Source: Microvirga soli
GTDB lineage: Bacteria; Pseudomonadota; Alphaproteobacteria; Rhizobiales; Beijerinckiaceae
NCBI RefSeq assembly: GCF_016734765.1
Contig: NZ_JAERQE010000027.1
Location: 1 to 64,000, forward strand
Length of the DNA: 64,000 bases
Direction: 5' to 3'
Shown here: positions 25,361-33,546 of the stretch, one piece after another
How the letters are laid out: every line of letters starts with the position of its first letter
Position numbering within the stretch: the first letter of the stretch is position 1
Notes under the pieces: model-generated
Told to the model about the DNA's origin: nothing
Databases searched by the model: none
Seen by the model: the letters and a program-made list of their open reading frames with translations, nothing else
Made by a program: the position numbers and the translations under genes

Positions 25361-26509
25361 ATGAACTATCTTGCACTGCTCGGATCCGTCACAGCCATTC
25401 TGCCGGCGATGATTGGATCATCCTTGGCTCAGGAAAAGACACTGACCGGCGCGCCGACCATCGTGGTCGCCCATCGGGGCGCCAGCGGCTATCTGCCCGA
25501 ACACACCCTCGAAGCCTATAAGATGGCCATCGACATGGGTGCCGACTACATCGAGCCCGATCTCGTCGTGACTAAGGATGGCGTGTTGATCGCCCGGCAC
25601 GAGCCGATGCTGAGCGGGACCACCGATGTGTCGAACCGACCTGAATTCGCCTCCCGCAAGACGACCCGGAAGGTCGACGGTGTTGATACCAGCGACTGGT
25701 TTGCCAGCGACTTCACCCTCGCCGAGATCAAGCAGCTTCGCGCCAAGCAGGCCATGGCTGACCGTGATCAGTCGAAGAATGGTCAGTTTCTGGTTCCAAC
25801 CTTGCAGGAGGTGATCGACCTCGCCATGAAAGAGGGCACTGCAAGGGGTAAGGCCGTCGGCATCGCTCCGGAGACCAAGCACTCGACCTTCCACGCCGCT
25901 ATCGGTCTGCCGATGGAAGACCGGCTGGTGAACGCCCTGAAGGAGGCCGGCTGGGCCGATGCGTCTGCGCCTGTAGTCATCCAGAGCTTCGAGGTGGCGA
26001 ACCTGAAGTACCTGAACACACGGATCGACGTGAAGCTGGCGCAACTGTTGGATGCGGAAGACGTGGACAAGGATGGCAACATCGTCCTCAGTGCACCCTA
26101 TGCTCAGCCCTATGATTTCGTGGTGGTGGGCGACAAGCGCACTTACAAGGATCTTCTGACGAAAGAGGGTTTGGCCGAGGTAAAGTCCTACGCCGATATC
26201 CTGGCGCCTTGGAAACCCTACATCCTCCCGACCAAGCAGGTCGACCAGAACAACGATGGCAAGGCAGATGACCTAAACGGCGACGGAAAGGCCGACGAGC
26301 AGGATCGTGTTATTGCCGAACCGTCCAGTGTTGTGAAGGACGCCCATGCCGCAGGCCTTCAGGTGTTCACCTGGACCTTCCGCAACGAGCCCAAGCGCTT
26401 GGCTTCGACATTCAAGGGCGATCCGGCAGCTGAGTACAGGGCGTTCTATGCCGTTGGGGTCGATGGGCTCTTCAGCGACTTTCCTGATACTGCCGTGAAG
26501 GCGCGCTGA
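25361..26509 (+). CDS. Periplasmic glycerophosphodiester phosphodiesterase (GlpQ-like)
   Basis: A 382-aa GDPD-family enzyme that hydrolyses glycerophosphodiesters to glycerol 3-phosphate and an alcohol. Signal peptide at residues 1-24 (MNYLALLGSV ... SSLAQ). TIM-barrel motifs: HRGASGYLPEHT, EPDLVVTKDG and RHEPMLSGTTDV. An Asp/Asn-rich insertion, DQNNDGKADDLNGDGKADE, at about residues 305-325 resembles a Ca2+-binding dockerin or EF-hand loop; such loops occur in some GlpQ proteins. Start: ATG at 25361, preceded by AGGAGAG. It follows the FCD regulator by 105 nt but looks functionally separate. A strong terminator follows. Confidence 0.9.
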   Translation: MNYLALLGSVTAILPAMIGSSLAQEKTLTGAPTIVVAHRGASGYLPEHTLEAYKMAIDMGADYIEPDLVVTKDGVLIARHEPMLSGTTDVSNRPEFASRKTTRKVDGVDTSDWFASDFTLAEIKQLRAKQAMADRDQSKNGQFLVPTLQEVIDLAMKEGTARGKAVGIAPETKHSTFHAAIGLPMEDRLVNALKEAGWADASAPVVIQSFEVANLKYLNTRIDVKLAQLLDAEDVDKDGNIVLSAPYAQPYDFVVVGDKRTYKDLLTKEGLAEVKSYADILAPWKPYILPTKQVDQNNDGKADDLNGDGKADEQDRVIAEPSSVVKDAHAAGLQVFTWTFRNEPKRLASTFKGDPAAEYRAFYAVGVDGLFSDFPDTAVKAR

Positions 26510-26530
26510 TCGTCGGGATATCCCGAGTAA

Positions 26531-26558
26531 CCCGGCATCACTCGATGCCGGGCTTTTT
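26531..26558 (+). terminator. Rho-independent terminator after the glycerophosphodiesterase gene
   Basis: Stem CCCGGCATC / GATGCCGGG with a 4-nt loop, followed by CTTTTT, 21 nt past the stop. It lies between convergent genes, so it may also block transcription from ybaK on the other strand. Confidence 0.85.
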
Positions 26559-26572
26559 GTAGGTGCAGAACG

Positions 26573-27031
26573 TCACTGGCACACATCCACCCAGTCGGCG
26601 CCGACAAGATTAGCCATGCGCTGCGGTTGGATGCGTACGGCCGTGTGAATAGACCCCGCAGCCGGCACAACTTCGTCGAAGGCCTTCAGGGAGATGTCGC
26701 AATAGACGGGCAGGGGTGTTGCCAGGCCGAAGGGACAGACTCCACCAACGGGGTGCCCGGTCAGAGCCTGAACCTGCTCTGCATCCAGCATTGAGGCCTT
26801 GCCCCCGAACGTGGCCTTCACCTTCTTATTATCTAACCGCGCAGTGCCGCTCGTGACCACGAGAAAGCTTTTCTCGCCGACTCTCAATGACAGGGTCTTG
26901 GCGATCTTCTCCGGCTCGACACCGTGAGCTTCCGCCGCCTGCGCAACGGTGGCGGTGCTCGTTTCCATTTCGATGATCTCAAGATCCGGTGCGTTCTGGG
27001 CGAGAAAGGCGCGAACGGATTCAAGACTCAT
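26573..27031 (-). CDS. YbaK/EbsC-family aminoacyl-tRNA deacylase
   Basis: A 152-aa single-domain protein of the YbaK/ProX superfamily, whose members hydrolyse mischarged tRNAs such as Cys-tRNA(Pro) in the cytoplasm. Family features: KIAKTLSLRV with the conserved Lys, TARLDNKKVK, HPVGGVCPFG and SIHTAVRIQP. Start: ATG at 27031, with AAGGAG about ten bases upstream; the ATG at 27073 adds an unrelated leader. Transcribed convergently to the glycerophosphodiesterase. The tRNA specificity is unknown. Confidence 0.88.
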   Translation of the reverse strand: MSLESVRAFLAQNAPDLEIIEMETSTATVAQAAEAHGVEPEKIAKTLSLRVGEKSFLVVTSGTARLDNKKVKATFGGKASMLDAEQVQALTGHPVGGVCPFGLATPLPVYCDISLKAFDEVVPAAGSIHTAVRIQPQRMANLVGADWVDVCQ

Positions 27032-27154
27032 AGCCGGTGGACTCCTTACAGGATGGCTGAGATATGAGGGCACGTCTCAACAACGGGCGTTTCCTCACCG
27101 ATGTGAGGACTGTCCGCATGATAGCTGCCACCCTGCCGCAGGTGCAAACCGCTC

Positions 27155-28009
27155 CTAGCGCTCGCCCTCTGGATAGTCTGCGCCACGGCTCGTTTCATTC
27201 CAGGCCTCGATTTCGGCCAGGGTTTCCTTCAGCTTGTTCCGAACGCCTTCGAGAGCGATGGAGCCTAGCACCAGGTGCTTGGGTGGGTTCTCCGCCTCAA
27301 CCACCTTGATGATCGCCTCCACAGCCCGCACGGGGTCACCGGGCTGCTTTCCGCTGATATTGGCGGTCGCCTCAAGCCGGGCTCCGACCGTGTTCTGGTA
27401 ATCAGCTATCATCGGGCGCCGCTGCTGCAGAGATCGACCGGCCCAGTCGGTCCGGAATGGGCCAGGCTCGACGCAAGTCACCTTGATGCCGAGGGGGGCC
27501 ACCTCCCTGGAGAGTGAATCCGACAGCCCTTCCACCGCGTGCTTAGTCGCCGCGTAGTAACCGGATCCCTCGAAGCCGATGAAGCCTGCCTGGGATGAGA
27601 TGTTGACGATATGACCGCGACGGCGGGCTCGCATGCCAGGCAGGACGGCCCGAGTCATGGCTGCCAAGCCAAAGACGTTCGTGTCAAACTGGGTGCGGAT
27701 CTCGGCATCGTCGCCTTCCTCGATGGAGGATTGGTAGCCGTAGCCGGCATTGTTCACCAACACGTCGATGGATCCAAAGCGATCCCCGGCCGCTTTCACG
27801 GCAGCGGCGATTTGATCGGGGTTGTTGACGTCGAGTGACAAGGCGAGAGCATGGTCCTCATGTCCCTGTGCCAAGTCCTGCACCCTAGTGACATCTCGGG
27901 CCGTGACCACCGCGCGCCACCCCCGACGCAGCACGATTTGAGCGAGCTCCCGCCCGAAGCCGGTGGAGCAACCCGTGATGAACCAGACGGGATTGTCGTT
28001 CAGTGGCAT
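27155..28009 (-). CDS. Short-chain dehydrogenase/reductase
   Basis: A 284-aa classical SDR. Cofactor-binding motif TGCSTGFG near residue 13, NNAGYG near 87, catalytic Ser in NISSQAG and Tyr/Lys in YYAATKHAVEG. The DVNN and TARD segments after the second strand suit NAD(P)H binding. Start: ATG at 28009, with GAGGAG ten bases upstream. Its start is 96 nt from the end of the asparaginase gene, so it may be the last gene of that operon or a separate unit. Substrate not identifiable. Confidence 0.85.
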   Translation of the reverse strand: MPLNDNPVWFITGCSTGFGRELAQIVLRRGWRAVVTARDVTRVQDLAQGHEDHALALSLDVNNPDQIAAAVKAAGDRFGSIDVLVNNAGYGYQSSIEEGDDAEIRTQFDTNVFGLAAMTRAVLPGMRARRRGHIVNISSQAGFIGFEGSGYYAATKHAVEGLSDSLSREVAPLGIKVTCVEPGPFRTDWAGRSLQQRRPMIADYQNTVGARLEATANISGKQPGDPVRAVEAIIKVVEAENPPKHLVLGSIALEGVRNKLKETLAEIEAWNETSRGADYPEGER

Positions 28010-28105
28010 GCGGGGGTCTCCTCTGCTCGGACGGATGCGGCAAGGGCATATAGGGCCGGATCGATGGGGGTGAACCGGCTCCTGCTATCGATTTTCCAAC
28101 CTCAG

Positions 28106-29080
28106 CTAAGCTTTGTGAAAGTCGACGAGGGGCTCGTCGTAGATCCCGGTGAGGAGCCTGCCGTCCTGTCTGACGATACCGCGATACATGCCTGAGCAGT
28201 TGAAGGGCAGGGACACATTGCCGGCACGGTCCACGGCAATGATGCCACCCGAGCCACCTGCCGGAGCCAGCATATCGATCACGACGGCACGCGATGCTTG
28301 ATCCAAGGTCTGGCCAGCATAGCGCATGCGGGATGCGATCTCGTGCGCCGCCGCATAGCGGATGAAGATTTCGCCGTGGCCGGTCGCCGACACGGCGCAG
28401 GTTTCGTTATCCGCCCAAGTTCCAGCGCCGATCATGGGACTGTCGCCCACACGTCCAGGGGCTTTTGCCGTCATGCCACCCGTGGAGGTGGCAGCTGCGA
28501 GATTCCCGTGGCGGTCGCGGGCCACTGCGCCAACCGTGCCGTGCTTGCGCGACTCGTCCTGATCGACCGCGCCGCTCTGGCGCATGGCGAGCGTCTCCTG
28601 CAGGGCCTGCCAGCGTTGCTCGGTAAAGAAGTAGGTGGCTTCCTCGAAGGCCAAACCCTGCTGGCGGCAGAACTCCAGGGCGCTTTCACCAATGAGCAGC
28701 ACGTGGCCGGAATGCTCCATCACGGCGCGGGCAGCGAGAATCGGGTTACGCGGGCCGCAGATCCCGGCAATTGCGCCAGCAGAACGGTCGCGCCCGTCCA
28801 TGACGGCCGCGTCCATTTCCTGCTTGCCGGCAGAGGTGTAGACTGCACCACGCCCGGCATTGAAAAGCGGCTCGTCTTCGAGAGCCATCACAGCCGCAGT
28901 GGCGGCATCGAGTGCGCTTCCGTTGTCAGCGAGAACAACGCGTCCCGCATCGAGGGCGCGACGCAGGCCCGTGTGATAGGCGGCCTCGCGCTCAGGCGTC
29001 ATCTTGCTGCGCAGGATCGTTCCTGCCCCTCCATGAATGGCGAGAGCGAAGTCGTTGCCAGGTGTGGTGGTGCTCGGCAT
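28106..29080 (-). CDS. Isoaspartyl peptidase / plant-type L-asparaginase
   Basis: A 324-aa N-terminal-nucleophile hydrolase. Autoproteolysis should occur before Thr182 in HGTVGAVA, freeing that Thr as nucleophile; GGMTAKAPGRVGDSP and GTGA-like segments (SATGHGEIFIR) follow the family pattern, and the N-terminus has AIHGGAG. These enzymes cleave beta-aspartyl dipeptides and asparagine. No signal peptide. It lies 24 nt after the DmpA-type peptidase gene, as the last certain gene of a GntR-led operon of amidases and peptidases, where it probably handles isopeptide or side-chain amide bonds of imported compounds. Confidence 0.92.
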   Translation of the reverse strand: MPSTTTPGNDFALAIHGGAGTILRSKMTPEREAAYHTGLRRALDAGRVVLADNGSALDAATAAVMALEDEPLFNAGRGAVYTSAGKQEMDAAVMDGRDRSAGAIAGICGPRNPILAARAVMEHSGHVLLIGESALEFCRQQGLAFEEATYFFTEQRWQALQETLAMRQSGAVDQDESRKHGTVGAVARDRHGNLAAATSTGGMTAKAPGRVGDSPMIGAGTWADNETCAVSATGHGEIFIRYAAAHEIASRMRYAGQTLDQASRAVVIDMLAPAGGSGGIIAVDRAGNVSLPFNCSGMYRGIVRQDGRLLTGIYDEPLVDFHKA

Positions 29081-29104
29081 GAGATCAGGCGTCCTCTGAA
29101 AAAG

Positions 29105-30139
29105 TTAAAGAGCGTCGGTCAAGGCGGGGCGGTGATGTCCATCCCGGCCAGTCATGGAGCCGGCGGCTATGAGGGCATCGAGAACTGCCTCCTGGGTGGC
29201 ATCGGCCGTGGCCTGGAAGAGCAGGTCGATGCGGTTCTCGTTGAGGACGCGCATGTCGACCACAGCCGCCTTCTCGTCGTGCGAGAGGAGATTGGCTGTC
29301 GTGAAGCCGAGCGCGATGTCGCCGCTGCCATGGCCCCAGAAGGATCCGAGGCGTGCCAGTCCGACGCCGGAGCGGCGGATGACACGCTTGAGCTGTCGGT
29401 CGTTCAACGGAACATCGGTGGCCACGATGATGATGATCGAGCCCTTCTCCGCAGCAAGTTCCTCCATCTGAGTCTCAGGCGGGGCAATAAGCCTGCCGTC
29501 GGGAAGGCGAAGATCGCCGGCTCGGCCAAAATTAGACAGGACGAGAACGCCGAGATGGAAATTTTGGCCGTCCAGGGTGATCCGCCGGGACGAGGTGCCG
29601 ATGCCACCCTTAAAGCCGAAGGTGCTCATGCCGCAGCCGGCACCCACCGAACCGACGTCAAAACATGAGGAGGCGTTCGCCAGAGCGGCGCGTGCATCCT
29701 CCTCGGTGACAGCGAGCGCCTGGATGTCGCTCAGATAGCCATCGTTGCACTCGAACACGACCGGATTCACCGTAGCGGTCTCTCGGCCGATATCCGGGTT
29801 GTGCTTGATCGCGTGGCGCACCAACGCCGTGCAGCAGGTGCCGACCGAGAGGGTGTTGGTCAGAAGGATCGGGGTCTCGATTGTGCCCAATTCCTCCACC
29901 TGCACGAGGCCGGCGCTCTTGCCGAAGCCATTCAGCACGTGAACGGCTGCTACGGGCTTCTCGCGATAGAGATTAGCACCATGAGGGACGATAGCTGTGA
30001 CTCCTGTACGGATACTACCATTTATAAGGGTGCAATGGCCGACACGAATACCTGGAACGTCCGTGATGCTGTTCAACTCGCCCGTCAGCAGAACGCCGCA
30101 GGCAAGGCCCATATCACTGGCGCGGGCAGGGCGCTGCAT
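29105..30139 (-). CDS. P1/S58 family peptidase (DmpA-like beta-aminopeptidase)
   Basis: A 344-aa DmpA-family hydrolase, which removes N-terminal beta- or D-amino acids from peptides. It has the core motifs ITDVPGIRVGH, VGAGCGMSTFGFKGGIGTSSR and the self-cleavage site at Gly233-Ser234 (EKGSIIIIVATDVPL), where Ser becomes the N-terminal nucleophile. No signal peptide. Start: ATG at 30139 shares a base with the stop of the upstream deacetylase gene (TGATG); a longer frame back to 30418 would lie inside that gene. Together with the isoaspartyl peptidase it suggests degradation of peptides with unusual linkages. Confidence 0.9.
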   Translation of the reverse strand: MQRPARASDMGLACGVLLTGELNSITDVPGIRVGHCTLINGSIRTGVTAIVPHGANLYREKPVAAVHVLNGFGKSAGLVQVEELGTIETPILLTNTLSVGTCCTALVRHAIKHNPDIGRETATVNPVVFECNDGYLSDIQALAVTEEDARAALANASSCFDVGSVGAGCGMSTFGFKGGIGTSSRRITLDGQNFHLGVLVLSNFGRAGDLRLPDGRLIAPPETQMEELAAEKGSIIIIVATDVPLNDRQLKRVIRRSGVGLARLGSFWGHGSGDIALGFTTANLLSHDEKAAVVDMRVLNENRIDLLFQATADATQEAVLDALIAAGSMTGRDGHHRPALTDAL

Positions 30140-31035
30140 CAGAGGCCTTGCTCCTTCACGAAAGCAGCAATCTCCGCGTGGGTTGCCACCCAAACGTTCG
30201 AACGTCGGGTAACTTCTTCCAGAAGCTTTTCCAGGATCCATATGCGCGAGCGGTAGCCGGTGACATGGGGGTGCATGGTGAGCAGAAAGAGACCGCCTTC
30301 CTCGTAGGCCCGCTCGAATTCCCGGAAGAATATGTCGTAGACGGCGGTCGGCGGCGTGTGGGGGCGAAGGCCGTTGAAACGGTGCATGTTGAAATAGACA
30401 GCATCGTCGCGGATCCACTCCACGGGCAGCTCTACGATGCCGGTCGGCTCGCCCTGTTCAAGCAGCTCGTAAGGGTCATCATCTGCCATGAGGGATGAAT
30501 CGTACAGTAGGCCGAGCTCGCGTTCGATCCGCAGCGTGCTCGGGCTGAAGTCCCATGAGGGAGTGCGCAGGCCAACCGGACGCACACCCGTGATCCGCTC
30601 CAGGGTATCGGCCGCCCGGAACATCAAGTCGCGCTCGATCTCATATGGCAGCTGACTATTAAGTTCGTGGATCCAGCCATGGATGCCGATCTCATGGCCC
30701 TCTGCCACAACCCGCTTCTGCTCGTCCTCGTAGAGGAGGGCAGCGACGGCTGGGACGAAGAATGTCGCCTTGGCATCATACTTGGCAAGGGCGCTCAGGA
30801 TGCGTGGTACACCCTGTCGGTTGCCATATTGGCCTTGGGACATGCGGCCGATGGATTTCCCTCCATCGCGCAATTCGTTTGTCTCATGGTCCGAGTCAAA
30901 GGAGAAAGCCACGGCGCAACGCGCGCCATTCTTCCACTTGCTGGGTTTCAACGAGCGTCCGGCACGAACATGGTCCACCTTGTTGCGCCAGGTCTGCTCG
31001 TCCCACGTCCAGGGCTGGCTGCTCATATCGTCCAT
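30139..31035 (-). CDS. Polysaccharide deacetylase-family (PuuE-like) hydrolase
   Basis: A 298-aa NodB-fold metal-dependent amidohydrolase. The metal site reads AFSFDSDHETNELRDGG (Asp/His) with HGWIHE downstream; later conserved parts include RTPSWDFSP and MHPHVTGYRSR. Overall form is closer to the cytoplasmic allantoinase/PuuE-type subgroup and peptidoglycan deacetylases than to exported chitin deacetylases: no signal peptide is seen. Start: ATG at 31035, preceded by GAGAG, 47 nt after the SDR stop. Within an amidase-rich operon it probably hydrolyses a C-N bond in a small imported molecule, but the substrate is not known. Confidence 0.83.
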   Translation of the reverse strand: MDDMSSQPWTWDEQTWRNKVDHVRAGRSLKPSKWKNGARCAVAFSFDSDHETNELRDGGKSIGRMSQGQYGNRQGVPRILSALAKYDAKATFFVPAVAALLYEDEQKRVVAEGHEIGIHGWIHELNSQLPYEIERDLMFRAADTLERITGVRPVGLRTPSWDFSPSTLRIERELGLLYDSSLMADDDPYELLEQGEPTGIVELPVEWIRDDAVYFNMHRFNGLRPHTPPTAVYDIFFREFERAYEEGGLFLLTMHPHVTGYRSRIWILEKLLEEVTRRSNVWVATHAEIAAFVKEQGL

Positions 31036-31082
31036 GATTCTCTCAATTCGTTCTCTGAAATGATCGAAGGGCGCGTAACGGT

Positions 31083-31838
31083 TCAGGAGCGTCCGCCATC
31101 CACGGAGATGATCTGCCCTGAGACCCATGCTGCCGCATCGGAGGCCAGAAACATCACAGTGTTGGCGATGTCCTGTGGATATCCCAAGCGTCGGGTGTGA
31201 ATGCTTTCCACCAAACGAGCCTGCCCCTCCGGTCCATAGCTCTCCCATTGACGCTGCGTGGCAGGGTTCGATAGCACGAAGCCGGGTGCCACGCTGTTCA
31301 CAGTGATCCCGAACGGGCCAAGCTCAAAGCTGAGCTGCTTTGTAAGGCCAACAAGGGCATGTTTTGAGGCTGTATAAGCCTGAATGCCGGTGAGGCTCGG
31401 GCGAAGACCTGCTCCGGACGAGATATTGACGATGCGCCCGAACTTGCCCTGTTTCATGTGCGGAGCTGCTGCCTGCGAGCACCAGAAGGCACCATGCACA
31501 TTGGCTTCGAACAGAACCAGCCAGTCTTGCTCGCTCACCTCCTCGATGGGCTTCGCGACCTGACCGCGAACGCCGCCCGCGCAGTTGACGAGAATGTCGA
31601 TGCCACCAAGAGCCTCAGCCATATCAGCGAAGGCGCTGGCAACGGCGGCGCGATCTGCGAGATCAAGGGTGCGAGTTGCCCTGGCGCCTGACTCGGCGGC
31701 AACGCGCAGACCAGCTTCATCGAGATCGAGCGCCCATACATGAGCCCCCTCGGCGGCAAGAGACTGAACGATGCTGCGCCCAATGCCCTGTGCGGCTCCG
31801 GTCACGGCAACACGGCGGTTGGTGAAGTCGAGTTTCAT
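31083..31838 (-). CDS. Short-chain dehydrogenase/reductase
   Basis: A 251-aa classical SDR with GAAQGIGRS, NCAGGVRG, catalytic Ser (NISSGAG) and YTASKHA, and the usual C-terminal SGQIISVDGG. NAD preference is suggested by Asp after the second strand (ALDLDE). Start: ATG at 31838 overlaps the stop of the PanE-like gene by four bases (ATGA), so translation is coupled. An alcohol or keto intermediate of the pathway run by this operon is the likely substrate; the identity is open. Confidence 0.88.
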   Translation of the reverse strand: MKLDFTNRRVAVTGAAQGIGRSIVQSLAAEGAHVWALDLDEAGLRVAAESGARATRTLDLADRAAVASAFADMAEALGGIDILVNCAGGVRGQVAKPIEEVSEQDWLVLFEANVHGAFWCSQAAAPHMKQGKFGRIVNISSGAGLRPSLTGIQAYTASKHALVGLTKQLSFELGPFGITVNSVAPGFVLSNPATQRQWESYGPEGQARLVESIHTRRLGYPQDIANTVMFLASDAAAWVSGQIISVDGGRS

Positions 31839-32851
31839 GGGTTGAGCATCTCATCGAGGGTGGACCAGGATTGTTCGCGGCGGCCGTCCTCGATGTCATG
31901 AATCAGGGAGACCAGCCTGTTGATGGCAGGCGTAGGAATGCCCGCCTCCTGGCCGAGGGTGCCGATGATGGCGATTTGGGCGTCGACCTCGGTCTTGCGC
32001 TTGCGCACGGCGAGATCGCGCCAAATGCCGGAATGGGTCTTCGCGGTGTGCCGGTTGAACTCGGCCATATCGGCAACGGAACGCCTTGCAGCCGTTTCAT
32101 CCGCCCCTGGCATGAAAGCGTCAGGGTCGAAACCGTTGAAACCTAAAGGCTTGACGCTGCGGGCCTTCGCCACTGCCATCACTTCCTGGCCGAGGCGGTG
32201 ATAAACCGGGAAGTGACGTTCTGACGCCAAGTTCTCCGACATGGAGGCATTCGTCAGCGCGGTCGCGAAGAGCAGAGAGCCGTAGCCGAGCTTGCCCCAG
32301 AGATAGCCCCAGATGTTGTCCGTGAGCACTACCTTCGGCTCGAAGATCGAGAGCAGGCGGTGATACTCGCGCACCGCATCGGTTGCCTGCCCGTCGAGCC
32401 CACCCACTGCAACGGCGGCCCTGTTGCCGAAGAGAATCCGGCCAGGCTCCAGCCAGTCGGCGCCGAAGTTGACGAAGCATCCGACCGTGCGCTCGGTGCC
32501 GATTTCCTCGGCAATGATGATCTCGTTCAACCCGTTTTGCGCGGAGAGAACGGTGCCATCCTTAGCTAGGTGTGGCTTGAGAGCCCGAACGGCATCGCGG
32601 GTGTGATGAGCCTTGACCGCGAGGATGATGCGCTTGAACTGCCCGGTCACCTCGCTCGGCAAGACTGCCCTCACAGGCTGGCGGAACGTTTCTACAGGTC
32701 CTTCAATGAAAAGGCCTTCCCTTTTCATCGCCTCCACATGTGGCTCGCCGATGTCAACAAGCAGAATATCCTCGCCCGCGCGGGCGAAATAGGCGCCAAG
32801 GGTCCCGCCAATGGCGCCGGCGCCCCAGATCAGGATCGTGTTGTCGTTCAT
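31835..32851 (-). CDS. Ketopantoate reductase-family (PanE/ApbA-like) oxidoreductase
   Basis: A 338-aa NADP-dependent reductase-like protein. N-terminal Rossmann motif IWGAGAIGGTLGAYFARAG; ILAVKAHHT holds the Lys-containing loop, and SAQNGLNE the conserved Asn. The C-terminal helical domain has the expected catalytic Lys (YLWGKLGYGSLLFAT). Genuine pantothenate synthesis is unlikely here because the gene is embedded in a catabolic operon, sharing one base with the creatininase-like gene (TAATG) and four with the SDR. It may reduce or oxidise a 2-keto/2-hydroxy acid intermediate. Confidence 0.82.
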   Translation of the reverse strand: MNDNTILIWGAGAIGGTLGAYFARAGEDILLVDIGEPHVEAMKREGLFIEGPVETFRQPVRAVLPSEVTGQFKRIILAVKAHHTRDAVRALKPHLAKDGTVLSAQNGLNEIIIAEEIGTERTVGCFVNFGADWLEPGRILFGNRAAVAVGGLDGQATDAVREYHRLLSIFEPKVVLTDNIWGYLWGKLGYGSLLFATALTNASMSENLASERHFPVYHRLGQEVMAVAKARSVKPLGFNGFDPDAFMPGADETAARRSVADMAEFNRHTAKTHSGIWRDLAVRKRKTEVDAQIAIIGTLGQEAGIPTPAINRLVSLIHDIEDGRREQSWSTLDEMLNP

Positions 32852-33546
32852 TACCAGTTCTCGATCGAGGCACGGGTTTCGTCGATAGCCACCGACCAGA
32901 TGGCGTTCATGTCCTCGTCGGACCGCTGGAAGTATCCGCCGAAATTGCCGTCCTGCAGGATTTCGCGAACGCCCTCAGGACTAAAGGTCCGCATGCGTTC
33001 CAGATCGACCATCGGCTTCTGATGGGAGGGCTGTTCAATTCCGGGCAGGCGCGTCCAGGCAAAGTTTTCCATCCAGGAGGCATGCGACGCGACAGGGTCG
33101 ATCTCCTTTACCTTCTCGAAGGTGCGCGGGGCGTTCCACCAGTTGTGAAACTTCACGCGACATTCCGGATTTTCGCCCATCCATTCGATAGCCGCTGTAT
33201 GGCCCGGCGTATTGCCGCCATGCCCGTTGACGAAAAGAATGCGCCGGAATCCGGTGCGCTTCAGAGAGTCTAGAATGTCCGTAATGATTCGCAGGTAGGT
33301 ATCCGCCCTGAGCGAGATCGTGCCGGGATAAGCCATGAAATAAGGTGTGATGCCATAGGCCTGAACCGGGAAGACTGGGACGCCCATCGGTGCAGCGGCT
33401 TCAGAGGCCACACGCTCGGCAAGGATGCTGTCGACGGAGAGGCTCAGGTAGGCGTGCTGCTCCGTGCAGCCCAGCGGGATAACGGCACGATCATCCGTCT
33501 TCAGGTATTCTTCGACCTGAAGCCAGTTCATCTCACTAATCTTCAT
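32851..33546 (-). CDS. Creatininase-family amidohydrolase
   Basis: A 231-aa metal-dependent hydrolase of the creatininase/MftE/FAPy-deformylase family, which opens cyclic amides or cleaves amide bonds. Ligand motifs: LGCTEQHAYLSLSVDS (Glu, His, Asp) and ILFVNGHGGN (His). It is cytoplasmic. It overlaps its own regulator gene by four bases and the PanE-like gene by one, so the order regulator-hydrolase-reductase is tightly coupled. Creatinine itself is only one option; other lactams or N-formyl compounds are possible. Confidence 0.87.
   Translation of the reverse strand: MKISEMNWLQVEEYLKTDDRAVIPLGCTEQHAYLSLSVDSILAERVASEAAAPMGVPVFPVQAYGITPYFMAYPGTISLRADTYLRIITDILDSLKRTGFRRILFVNGHGGNTPGHTAAIEWMGENPECRVKFHNWWNAPRTFEKVKEIDPVASHASWMENFAWTRLPGIEQPSHQKPMVDLERMRTFSPEGVREILQDGNFGGYFQRSDEDMNAIWSVAIDETRASIENW

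Noticed and set aside
29900..30418. Extended N-terminus for the DmpA-type peptidase
   Set aside because: Lies inside the deacetylase gene; the ATG at 30139 overlaps that gene's stop and fits the family length.
31835..32851. Pantothenate biosynthesis gene panE
   Set aside because: The family match is good, but overlaps on both sides with catabolic genes make housekeeping ketopantoate reduction unlikely, so no symbol was given.
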